Source: CAZNFR01 sp964572225 (lineage in GTDB: Bacteria > Bacteroidota > Bacteroidia > Bacteroidales > GCA-2748055). Taken from it: a DNA stretch of 8,524 nt. The notes beneath the pieces are model-generated. The model saw only the letters and a program-made list of their open reading frames with translations. It ran no database searches and had not been told where the DNA came from. The stretch lies in assembly GCA_964572225.1 (NCBI GenBank), contig CAZNFR010000116.1, positions 1 through 8,524 of the forward strand, written 5' to 3'. The position numbers were made by a program, and so were the translations under genes. Positions 1 to 6,559 of this stretch are shown here, one piece after another. Numbering within the stretch: position 1 is the stretch's first letter; the number at the start of each line of letters is the position of its first letter.

Positions 1-101
1 GACAAAGGACCACAGAGCGAATTTTAGTTAATAAAGGGAAATTTTATCTGTCTGGGAAAGAAAACGAAACTTTGTACTATGAGATCGTTTTTGACGATTG
101 A
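1..101 (+). CDS. C-terminal end of an unidentified upstream protein (partial)
   Basis: An open frame enters from the left edge (first whole codon at 3) and ends at TGA 99-101, giving 32 residues that finish in ETLYYEIVFDD. The other two forward frames stop within the first 30 bases. The alternation of charged and aromatic/aliphatic residues (GKFYLSGKENETLYYEIVF) looks like the last strands of a beta-rich domain, as found at the C-terminus of many secreted carbohydrate-active enzymes. The fragment is too short to name a family. It lies on the same strand as the downstream enzyme genes and ends 119 bases before the next start, so it may belong to the same locus. That it is coding is likely but not certain. 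Its function is unknown. Confidence 0.55.
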   Translation, partial: QRTTERILVNKGKFYLSGKENETLYYEIVFDD

Positions 102-220
102 TCATTGCTAGTTTCTACCTCAAAATTCACCTTAGATAAGCCGGAAATTAGTGTGGGTCTGTCATTGATAATTTCTATATTTGATGACTATAAATCTAAT
201 TGCCAACTAATACTACCGGT
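102..220. other. Intergenic gap before the enzyme operon
   Basis: This is the only sizeable non-coding stretch in the window. It has stops in all forward frames and no convincing hairpin followed by a T-run, so I see no intrinsic terminator for the upstream gene. Its one recognisable element is the TAnnTTTG match at 176-183. No Shine-Dalgarno sequence precedes the ATG at 221, which is normal for Bacteroidota. Confidence 0.6.
176..183 (+). promoter_or_regulatory. Candidate Bacteroidota -7 promoter element (TATATTTG)
   Basis: TATATTTG matches the Bacteroidota housekeeping sigma consensus TAnnTTTG at every fixed position. It would place the transcription start near 190 and leave a leader of about 30 bases before the ATG at 221. 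The -33 side is weak: no clean TTG or TTTG lies 17-23 bases upstream, where the sequence reads around TTAGTGTGG at 148-156, so an activator may be needed. It is the only good match seen in a gap between genes here, which fits a single promoter driving the genes from 221 onward. An eight-base motif with four fixed T/G positions can occur by chance. Confidence 0.45.
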
Positions 221-2980
221 ATGAAAAAGTACATTATCCCTGTAATTGCAATTCTCCTTTTTGTTGCTTCCTGTGACTGGTTCCAGAAAAATGACAAACT
301 AACGGACCTGAAAACGGAATACAGCATTAATCCCATCGGACTTGATGTTATAAATCCCAGATTTTCGTGGAAATTAAACGATACCACGCGAAACACCTTT
401 CAACAGGATTACACTATTCTGGTTGCCTCAGAACCTTCAAAACTTAAGCCGGGCAAAGCCGATGTATGGGAATCCGGGAAAATTGAGTCGGATGAGTCAG
501 TTTTCATTCCCTATGAGGGACCGGAACTGCAATCGGCTACGCGATACTTCTGGACAGTCGAGGTTACAACCAACAAAGGGGATAAATTCAAGGCAGAATC
601 ACCCGCTTTCTTTGAAACCGGCTTTTTGAGTCCGGATGACTGGAAGGCAGACTGGATCAGCTTTGATCCTGAGGAATACAGAGATAAACTACCTCCTTTT
701 ACCGCGGAGAGACCCAGATCCCTGATTTTTCGAAACGAATTTGAAATTCCGGAGGGCATTGAATCGGCCCGGGCTTATGTTTCCGGATTGGGTAACTACG
801 TTCTGTTTCTGAATGGGGAGAGAGTAGGTAAGGATTTGTTGACTCCCGGATGGACAGATTATAATGTAAGACTGCAATATCAGGTGTATGATGTAACTTC
901 TCTACTTAAAAAGGGAGAAAATGCAGCAGGAATGCTGATGGGAAACCTGTGGTGGTCCAGCGGCCTTGGCTGGCGTGGAGGAGTCGCCTATTCAAAAGGT
1001 CCTCTCAAGGCTTTGCTTCAATTGGAAATCACACTGAAAAACGGAGAAAAGAAAGTTGTTTCCACAAACGAGGAATGGAAAGCCCAATTGTCTCCTATTG
1101 CCGAAAATACCATTTACCACGGTGAAACTTACGATTCCAGACTTGAAATTCCAATGTGGTCGGAACCCGGTCTAAACACCGATTCCTGGCTTCCGGTAAA
1201 AAAAACCAGCCTGGGCGATCTTAGCCTGTCTGCGCAAAAAGCCCCTCCGATTCAGATCACAGATACCCTTGTACCGGTCTCGGTTTCAGAGGTACAACCC
1301 GGTGTGTTTGTATATGATATGGGAATCAATATGGTAGGTATTGCCCGTATATCGGGGATTAATGGCAAAAATGGGGATACGATAACCCTTCGGTTCGCCG
1401 AGCTTTTGCACAAAGACGGTACCGTTGCTCAGGAAAATCTCCGCTCTGCTGAAGCAACCGACAGGTACATCCTGAATGGATCCGGCAATGAAAGCTGGCA
1501 ACCGCACTTTACCTATCACGGTTTCAGATATGTTCAAATGGAAGGATTCGAAGGAAAACCGGATGCATCTAATCTTACCGGACTCAGGTTCTATTCCAGT
1601 GCTGAAGAAAAAGGCAGATTTGCCTCCTCCAACGATTTACTGAATCAAATATGGAAGAACATACTCAATGGCCAGAAAGGAAACATGCATTCCGTACCCA
1701 CCGATTGTCCGCAAAGGGATGAAAGACTTGGATGGATGGGAGATGCACAGATCTTCGCTCCTACCAGTTGCTACAATATGGGTATGAATGCTTTTTATTA
1801 CAAATGGATGCGCGACATTACAGATAGTCAGCATGAATCTGGCTATGTGTACGATGTTAATCCGGCCATTGTGGTCGGCGGACCCGCCAAGGCGGGATGG
1901 GGAGATGCCGTTACAGTTGTTCCCTGGGTAGTTTATAATTTCTATGGGGATACCCGCATCCTGAGCGACTATTATGAAGGCATGAAGGAATGGGTAGAAT
2001 TTATGAAGCGTAAAAGTGAAGACCATATTTATCGCTGGAGTGAAACCGAAGGTGATTGGGAGGGATACGGCGACTGGATCAGCGTGGTTAAATCACCGAC
2101 AGCCCCAATTTCTGCTGCATATTATTACCATAGCACCGGACTCCTGGCAAAGGCTGCCGGTGTTTTGGGCTACACCGGGGATCAAAAATACTATTCCTCC
2201 CTGGCAGATTCGATTGCAGAAGCCTTCCATAAGAGGTTTTTTCTGAAAGACAGCCTGAATTATCCCTGGGGAACGCAAACTGCGAATCTTATCCCTCTTA
2301 ATTTCAGCCTGACACCCGACAGCCTTAAACCGGTTACTGCTGGAAACATAATTAAGGATGTAAAAGACAGAGGTTTTCATCCCACAACCGGCTTCCTGGG
2401 AACCAACCTGCTCCTCCCTACCCTGAGTAATTACGGGGAACATGAATCTGCCTACAAGACAGCAATAAATACGGAATATCCGTCATGGGGCTATATGGTG
2501 AAAAAAGGAGCCTCCTCAATGTGGGAATTATGGAATAGTGATACCGAGCGTCCCGAAGGAATGAATTCCAGAAATCATTTTGCATTGGGCTCTGTGGGTG
2601 AATGGTATTTCAGCCACCTTGCAGGAATCAGCGCCATGGAGCCAGGTTTTAAGAAAATTAAAATAAGACCCATGCCGGCGGAAGGTCTGGATTGGGTAAC
2701 CGTAGACTATGAAACCCCGTATGGAATGCTTCGCGCCTATTGGAGCAAAGATAAGGGTAGTCTCCATCTGGATGTTACCATACCTACAAACAGCAGTGCG
2801 GAAGTCCATATTCCCATTTCAGGTTTCCAGAATCCGGAAGTTTTGGAGATTGACAGGGTTTTGCTGAGTAATGGGGAATTTACTTCTGCTGAAAGCATAG
2901 AAATGGTCTCCCTGGATGCAGGTTATCTGACATTGGATATACCCTCGGGAAGTTATGGTTTTACTGTAAAAGAACAATAA
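221..2980 (+). CDS. GH78 alpha-L-rhamnosidase, lipoprotein
   Basis: The product is 919 residues and is predicted to remove terminal alpha-L-rhamnose by the inverting GH78 mechanism, anchored to a membrane facing the periplasm or the cell surface. The signal peptide MKKYIIPVIAILLFVASC ends in a lipobox (VASC, Cys18). Domain order follows the bacterial family: an Ig-like domain from about residue 30 (INPIGLDVINPRFSW), a lectin-like N domain at about 144-330, a beta domain at about 340-460 (YDMG, then FTYHGFRYV at 430-438), an alpha/alpha barrel from about 467, and a C-terminal beta-sandwich from about 810. The catalytic motif DCPQRDERLGWMGD spans 495-508, with Glu501 the likely general acid. 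The general base is probably Glu769 in SSMWELW, and GYGDW around Asp618 is also typical. Length is normal and the gene looks intact. I chose ATG 221 because it starts directly at the signal peptide; an upstream in-frame TTG at 200 only adds a hydrophilic tail. The next gene starts 19 bases on. Rhamnosidase type is secure; the aglycone is unknown. Confidence 0.93.
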   Translation: MKKYIIPVIAILLFVASCDWFQKNDKLTDLKTEYSINPIGLDVINPRFSWKLNDTTRNTFQQDYTILVASEPSKLKPGKADVWESGKIESDESVFIPYEGPELQSATRYFWTVEVTTNKGDKFKAESPAFFETGFLSPDDWKADWISFDPEEYRDKLPPFTAERPRSLIFRNEFEIPEGIESARAYVSGLGNYVLFLNGERVGKDLLTPGWTDYNVRLQYQVYDVTSLLKKGENAAGMLMGNLWWSSGLGWRGGVAYSKGPLKALLQLEITLKNGEKKVVSTNEEWKAQLSPIAENTIYHGETYDSRLEIPMWSEPGLNTDSWLPVKKTSLGDLSLSAQKAPPIQITDTLVPVSVSEVQPGVFVYDMGINMVGIARISGINGKNGDTITLRFAELLHKDGTVAQENLRSAEATDRYILNGSGNESWQPHFTYHGFRYVQMEGFEGKPDASNLTGLRFYSSAEEKGRFASSNDLLNQIWKNILNGQKGNMHSVPTDCPQRDERLGWMGDAQIFAPTSCYNMGMNAFYYKWMRDITDSQHESGYVYDVNPAIVVGGPAKAGWGDAVTVVPWVVYNFYGDTRILSDYYEGMKEWVEFMKRKSEDHIYRWSETEGDWEGYGDWISVVKSPTAPISAAYYYHSTGLLAKAAGVLGYTGDQKYYSSLADSIAEAFHKRFFLKDSLNYPWGTQTANLIPLNFSLTPDSLKPVTAGNIIKDVKDRGFHPTTGFLGTNLLLPTLSNYGEHESAYKTAINTEYPSWGYMVKKGASSMWELWNSDTERPEGMNSRNHFALGSVGEWYFSHLAGISAMEPGFKKIKIRPMPAEGLDWVTVDYETPYGMLRAYWSKDKGSLHLDVTIPTNSSAEVHIPISGFQNPEVLEIDRVLLSNGEFTSAESIEMVSLDAGYLTLDIPSGSYGFTVKEQ
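1877..1896. repeat. Two overlapping GC-rich inverted repeats inside the GH78 gene
   Basis: CCCGCC-AA-GGCGGG at 1883-1896 is a perfect inverted repeat. It overlaps a second one, GGCGG-AC-CCGCC at 1877-1888, so the middle arm can pair with either side. The stretch encodes GGPAKAG just before the conserved GWGDA segment of the enzyme. It is noticeably richer in G and C than its surroundings. It may be a coincidence of codon choice or a small palindromic element tolerated in the reading frame. A function is not shown. Confidence 0.35.
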
Positions 2981-2999
2981 CCGCCTCAAATTCCACACC

Positions 3000-4085
3000 A
3001 TGAAGACGGATCATAAAATAGCCTGTTTCAAGGATATATATTGGCTTCTGCTAATACTCATTTTTGTACTCGGCTCTTGTATAAAACCCTTTGAAAATGA
3101 GGAAAAGCTTATTCCAGTCATAAATTCGGAATGGCAGGTTATCGGTCCTGAACCAGACCTAAGCGGACTGGGCCTGCAACCTGAACCGGTTGAGGGCAGG
3201 CAGCCTAATCAGCCTAATGATCATTGCATATTTAAAGCGGAAGACGGGCGATGGCACCTATGGGCCTGTGTAAGACACACCGCTGTTGGAAGGATACTCT
3301 GTCACTGGCAGGCAGACTCCCTGACTCAAAGTCCCTGGGAACTTACAGGTGAAATCATAAGGGCGGAAAGGTCTGCCGGTGAAAGTCTGGTAGACTGGAT
3401 GAATCAGGAGTTTATCCAGTCACCTTATGTAATCAAACATAAGGATAAATATTACATGTTTTATGGCGGCTATGACAGTGGTCTGGACAGGATGGGGAAC
3501 CCTGCAGGTTTAACACCCAGTTATGATTCTGCCGACAAGCAAATTTGCCTTATGACTTCGGTCGACGGACTCAATTGGGAGAGGCACAGGAACGATACCG
3601 GCTTTAGTCGTGTTGCCGTAGGTCCGGGTGCTGCAAGAGACGAAAACGTCATTCTGCACAATGGAAAATGGTACATGTATTATTGCGGACATCACAATAT
3701 GGACCGGACTTGTGGGGCGATTTATGTAAGAACCTCTGAAAACCTTACAGACTGGTCTGACTGGAAAATTGCCCAATATGACAAAGCCAGTGAAGGACAT
3801 CGCTGGCTACCCGAATCCCCGGCCGTGGTTTATAAGAAAGGATATTTTTACATGTTCAGGACCCACGGACCGGAAAGAGGTACTTACGTCTACCGGAGCA
3901 AGGATCCATTGAACTTCGGACAGGGTGATGTGAGCGATTATTTTGTAACCAGACTTCCGGGAGTGATCGCTTGTGAAATCTTCAGCGATGAAGCCGGAAA
4001 TGAATATATTTCCAATATAACGGATGGAAATAAGTATGGAATTTTAATTGCAAAATTGGTCTGGAAAGCACAAACTTCTAACTAA
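3000..4085 (+). CDS. GH43-like five-bladed beta-propeller glycosidase, lipoprotein
   Basis: This 361-residue protein is a probable exo-acting glycosidase of the GH43/GH32/GH117-type propeller fold. An export signal with a long n-region and a hydrophobic stretch (WLLLILIFVLGSC) ends in lipobox LGSC, Cys27. A linker to about residue 70 precedes the propeller, which shows the repeated blade pattern of G/D-aromatic strands: DGRWHLWAC, DKYYMFYGG, GKWYMYYCG and GYFYMFRTHG. Likely active-site acids, by position and spacing compared with GH43, are Asp74 (NDHCIF) as base, Asp214 (ARDENVI) as modulator and Glu272 (PESPAVV) as acid; this assignment is my inference. The linker contains a palindrome and a 9-bp duplication (separate entries). 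The gene lies between the GH78 and GH28-type genes with gaps of 19 and 9 bases. Arabinose, xylose or galactose derivatives are all possible targets; the subfamily is not identifiable by eye. It could instead belong to a family outside GH43. Confidence 0.75.
   Translation: MKTDHKIACFKDIYWLLLILIFVLGSCIKPFENEEKLIPVINSEWQVIGPEPDLSGLGLQPEPVEGRQPNQPNDHCIFKAEDGRWHLWACVRHTAVGRILCHWQADSLTQSPWELTGEIIRAERSAGESLVDWMNQEFIQSPYVIKHKDKYYMFYGGYDSGLDRMGNPAGLTPSYDSADKQICLMTSVDGLNWERHRNDTGFSRVAVGPGAARDENVILHNGKWYMYYCGHHNMDRTCGAIYVRTSENLTDWSDWKIAQYDKASEGHRWLPESPAVVYKKGYFYMFRTHGPERGTYVYRSKDPLNFGQGDVSDYFVTRLPGVIACEIFSDEAGNEYISNITDGNKYGILIAKLVWKAQTSN
3172..3201. repeat. Imperfect palindrome in the GH43-like lipoprotein linker
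   Basis: The outer arms GCCTGC (3172-3177) and GCAGGC (3196-3201) are exact reverse complements. Inside them CCT pairs with AGG, and the centre is the self-complementary AACCGGTT (3184-3191). An AA bulge on the left side and one G-G mismatch interrupt the pairing. The segment is translated as GLQPEPVEGRQ, a proline- and charge-rich stretch between the lipid anchor and the propeller, where extra residues would be tolerated. It resembles a REP-type or other short palindromic repeat fixed in frame. Copy number cannot be judged from one occurrence. Confidence 0.5.
3201..3218. repeat. Perfect 9-bp tandem duplication, (CAGCCTAAT)x2
   Basis: CAGCCTAAT occurs twice head to tail (3201-3209 and 3210-3218) and encodes QPNQPN immediately before the first catalytic-type motif NDHCIF. 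The first copy abuts and shares its first base with the right arm of the palindrome at 3172-3201. A short flanking duplication next to a palindrome can arise from replication slippage. A single 9-base repeat is not proof of insertion. Confidence 0.7.
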
Positions 4086-4094
4086 TTCTTTTAC

Positions 4095-5624
4095 ATGAGA
4101 TACCTGGTTTTTTTATTAATGGTAACGATCATATCCTGCTCCAATCCTGATATCACAGAAGTTTACAAAGTTGCCGATTATGGAGCTGTCCCAAACGATG
4201 GTAAGATCGATTCGGAAGCATTCAACAGGGCTATTGCCCAATGCAATCTTAATGGAGGGGGTACAGTCATGGTACCTCCAGGAAACTTTATCGTAGGAAC
4301 GATCTATATGAAATCGGATGTGGAACTGCATATTTCTCACGGTGCAGTCGTAAACGGGAGCACCTCGCTGGAAGATTATGATCGAAGTCAATCCAGAGGA
4401 GGTATGATCTTCGGACGCAACCTCAAGAATATTGCTTTATCAGGTTCAGGGATCCTAAACGGAAATTGTATGGCTTTTCACGATCCTGGAAAAATGCACA
4501 TTGCCGGAGACCTGGAACGAAATTATACCAGGCAGGGTGAAAACTATCTTAAAGAAGGTGACTTTTTTGAGGATGGACCTATCGCCAAGGGGGAGAGACC
4601 CGGAATGATGGTCGTTTTCCTGGACTGCTCCAATGTTTCCGTAAAGGATTTAAATTTCAGGGATAGTCCTACCTGGACCATCAGGATTGGAGATTGCGAT
4701 AACGTGCGGATTGAAGGAGTGAGCATAATGAACAACCTTCTGATACCGAACAGCGATGGGATTCATTTTACCAATTCAAGAAATATCACGGTTAGCAATT
4801 GTGATATACGGGCTGGAGATGATGCACTGATCTTTACCGGGTTTTCAGATGAAATCAACGTAGATGGAGAGCTTGAGGGCGAGCCTGTGGAAGAGGAATT
4901 TGGGAATTTCGCTGAGGTAACCGAAAATGTTACGGTAAGTAACTGCCTGCTTCAAAGCCGTTCCAGTGGGATCAGGATCGGATACGGTCAACATGGCATC
5001 AGAAACCTGAGCTTTTCCAATATCATCATTTACGGATCGAACCGGGGAATCGGGATTTTCAACCGCGATACTTCCACCATTGAAAACCTCTTCTTTAGTG
5101 ATATAATCATTCAAACCCGGCTTCATTCAGGGCATTGGTGGGGCAATGGCGAACCCATACATATATCTGCCATCAGCAGGCATGAAAACCAGGAAGCAGG
5201 AAGGATCTCAAATATACGGTTTACGAATGTAAATGCCGATTCTGAAACCGGCATGGTAATTTGGGGATTTGAAAAGGATCAGATCCGTAATGTGGAATTC
5301 CAAAATATCAGTTTTATTCTTCATTCTTCACCCCTGTCCAATGAATACGGAGGGAATTTTGATTTAAGACCGGTAGCCGATCATTCTTTTGCCATTTTCC
5401 GTCATGACATCCCCGGGCTATACGCCCAAAATACCCGTGGATTACATTTTGAAAATTTCAAACTTTCCTGGGAAGGAGAATTTGAGAGTTTTTATACTCA
5501 TGGTTTGGAAACAAGGAATGTAACCGATCTGTATATCGATAAAATCAGTCGATTCCCTGCGTCACCAGGGGCACCTGTTCAAAGGGATATGAATATGATT
5601 AATACCAGGTTACTTCAGCCATAA
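4095..5624 (+). CDS. GH28-type parallel beta-helix glycosidase with altered active site, lipoprotein
   Basis: This 509-residue protein belongs to the polygalacturonase-like (GH28) beta-helix group, whose members cleave galacturonide or rhamnogalacturonan-type linkages. The signal peptide MRYLVFLLMVTIISC carries a lipobox at Cys15. The N-terminal hallmark follows (VADYGAVPNDGKIDSEAFNRAI), then GGGTVMVPPGNF and rungs with repeated N-V-x-V/I patterns. The three expected acids are present: Asp221 in NSDGIHF and Asp242-Asp243 in AGDDAL. The usual GHG is SSG (290-292) and the usual RIK region reads NRGIGIF (316-322), so the histidine and lysine normal for polygalacturonases are missing. An acidic loop (about 252-273) follows the DD motif, and HWWGNGEP lies at 347-354. 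It starts 9 bases after the propeller gene. Fold assignment is strong; activity on plain polygalacturonate is doubtful, and exo-action on another uronide or rhamnose-linked sugar is equally possible. Confidence 0.85.
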   Translation: MRYLVFLLMVTIISCSNPDITEVYKVADYGAVPNDGKIDSEAFNRAIAQCNLNGGGTVMVPPGNFIVGTIYMKSDVELHISHGAVVNGSTSLEDYDRSQSRGGMIFGRNLKNIALSGSGILNGNCMAFHDPGKMHIAGDLERNYTRQGENYLKEGDFFEDGPIAKGERPGMMVVFLDCSNVSVKDLNFRDSPTWTIRIGDCDNVRIEGVSIMNNLLIPNSDGIHFTNSRNITVSNCDIRAGDDALIFTGFSDEINVDGELEGEPVEEEFGNFAEVTENVTVSNCLLQSRSSGIRIGYGQHGIRNLSFSNIIIYGSNRGIGIFNRDTSTIENLFFSDIIIQTRLHSGHWWGNGEPIHISAISRHENQEAGRISNIRFTNVNADSETGMVIWGFEKDQIRNVEFQNISFILHSSPLSNEYGGNFDLRPVADHSFAIFRHDIPGLYAQNTRGLHFENFKLSWEGEFESFYTHGLETRNVTDLYIDKISRFPASPGAPVQRDMNMINTRLLQP

Positions 5625-5653
5625 TAAGTACATTAAACCCAATTCAAAATAAA

Positions 5654-6556
5654 ATGAAACAAAATTGCATTATCCTAAGCCTGCTTATCCTATCCTTTCT
5701 CAAAGTTAATGCCCAGGAATTGAACTCATCGGCTTTTTTCCAACCGGGAACCGTTTTGGAAAGTCTCGAAATGGAGAGCAAAATACTGGATCAAAATGTT
5801 AACTATAGCATTTACCTTCCCCCCGATTATCAGACATCCGACCGCAGTTATCCGGTTGTGTACCTTCTGCACGGCTACTCCGATGATGAAACTGCATGGA
5901 TTCAATTCGGGGAAGTAAATCAGTCGGCCGACCGTGGAATCGCAAGCAGGGACATCCCCCCTATGATCATTGTAATGCCTGATGCCCGGGTTACCTTCTA
6001 TGTAAATGATTACCAGGGCAGGGACAGATACGAAGACATGATCTTTCAGGAATTCATCCCATTTATAGACGACACCTACCGGACAAGAGCAAAAAGGGAA
6101 TTCAGGGCTGTATCCGGACTCTCCATGGGCGGATATGGCTCCCTGGTCTGGGCCCTGCACTATCCGGATGTTTTCTCGGTTTGTGTTGCCTATAGTGCTG
6201 CCGTCTATTCCGACGAGGATATCCTTAACCTGGATCCCCGCAGGTATGAAGGATGGTACAAGAACATCTTCGGACCCGGAGAAGGACAAAACCGTATTAC
6301 CGAGCATTTCCGGAAGAATTCCATCTTTCATTTGATGGAGACTCTCCCGGTAGAGGAGATCGAGAAGGTTAAGTTTTATATAGACTGTGGGGATGATGAT
6401 TTTCTCTATAAAGGCAATTCACTTTTACACATACTTATGCGGGACCGCGGGATTGATCACGAATTCAGGATAAGAGAAGGCGCACATAACTGGACCTATT
6501 GGCGAACCCACATATATACCGGATTGGAATATATTGGAAATACCTTTCATCGATAG
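5654..6556 (+). CDS. Secreted esterase-D/CE1-type alpha/beta hydrolase
   Basis: This 300-residue protein most likely hydrolyses ester-linked acyl groups (acetyl, feruloyl or similar) on a glycan, which would open it to the neighbouring glycosidases. A Sec signal peptide without lipobox (residues 1-20, cleavage after VNA) indicates a soluble periplasmic or secreted enzyme, unlike the three preceding lipoproteins. The family pattern is clear: YSIYLPPDY, then PVVYLLHGYSDDETAW (oxyanion region), the nucleophile elbow GLSMGG with Ser157, a DCGDDDF segment with Asp249 (or a neighbouring Asp) as acid, and His278 in EGAHNWTYW. Length and end point are normal, so the TAG stop is not a truncation. The sequence before ATG 5654 is A-rich (CAAAATAAA) with no Shine-Dalgarno. 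The next gene begins 3 bases after the stop and in the same frame. The acyl group removed cannot be told from sequence. Confidence 0.88.
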   Translation: MKQNCIILSLLILSFLKVNAQELNSSAFFQPGTVLESLEMESKILDQNVNYSIYLPPDYQTSDRSYPVVYLLHGYSDDETAWIQFGEVNQSADRGIASRDIPPMIIVMPDARVTFYVNDYQGRDRYEDMIFQEFIPFIDDTYRTRAKREFRAVSGLSMGGYGSLVWALHYPDVFSVCVAYSAAVYSDEDILNLDPRRYEGWYKNIFGPGEGQNRITEHFRKNSIFHLMETLPVEEIEKVKFYIDCGDDDFLYKGNSLLHILMRDRGIDHEFRIREGAHNWTYWRTHIYTGLEYIGNTFHR

Positions 6557-6559
6557 ACC

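Noticed and set aside
102..175. Possible intrinsic terminator after the upstream partial gene
   Set aside because: No stem of useful length followed by a T-run was found. The short self-complementary TGATCA at 99-104 is too small to count.
200..220. TTG at 200 as the start of the GH78 gene, adding seven residues
   Set aside because: It would put a polar stretch (PTNTTG) before a complete signal peptide that begins at ATG 221, and it would leave only about ten bases of leader after the predicted transcription start near 190.
1637..2026. Antisense open frame of about 130 codons opposite the GH78 catalytic domain
   Set aside because: The opposite strand carries the family's catalytic motif, and the antisense product has no coherent domain, signal peptide or neighbour.
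5726..6331. Antisense open frame of about 200 codons opposite the esterase gene
   Set aside because: It lies wholly opposite a clearly conserved hydrolase domain, shows no recognisable motif, and has no promoter or start context of its own. It is a by-product of codon usage on the + strand.
6554..6556. The TAG stop as a premature stop making the esterase and GH2 genes one broken gene
   Set aside because: The esterase ends at the normal family length and the GH2 protein begins at its normal domain border with its own ATG, so two adjacent genes are the simpler reading. The shared frame is kept as a finding only.
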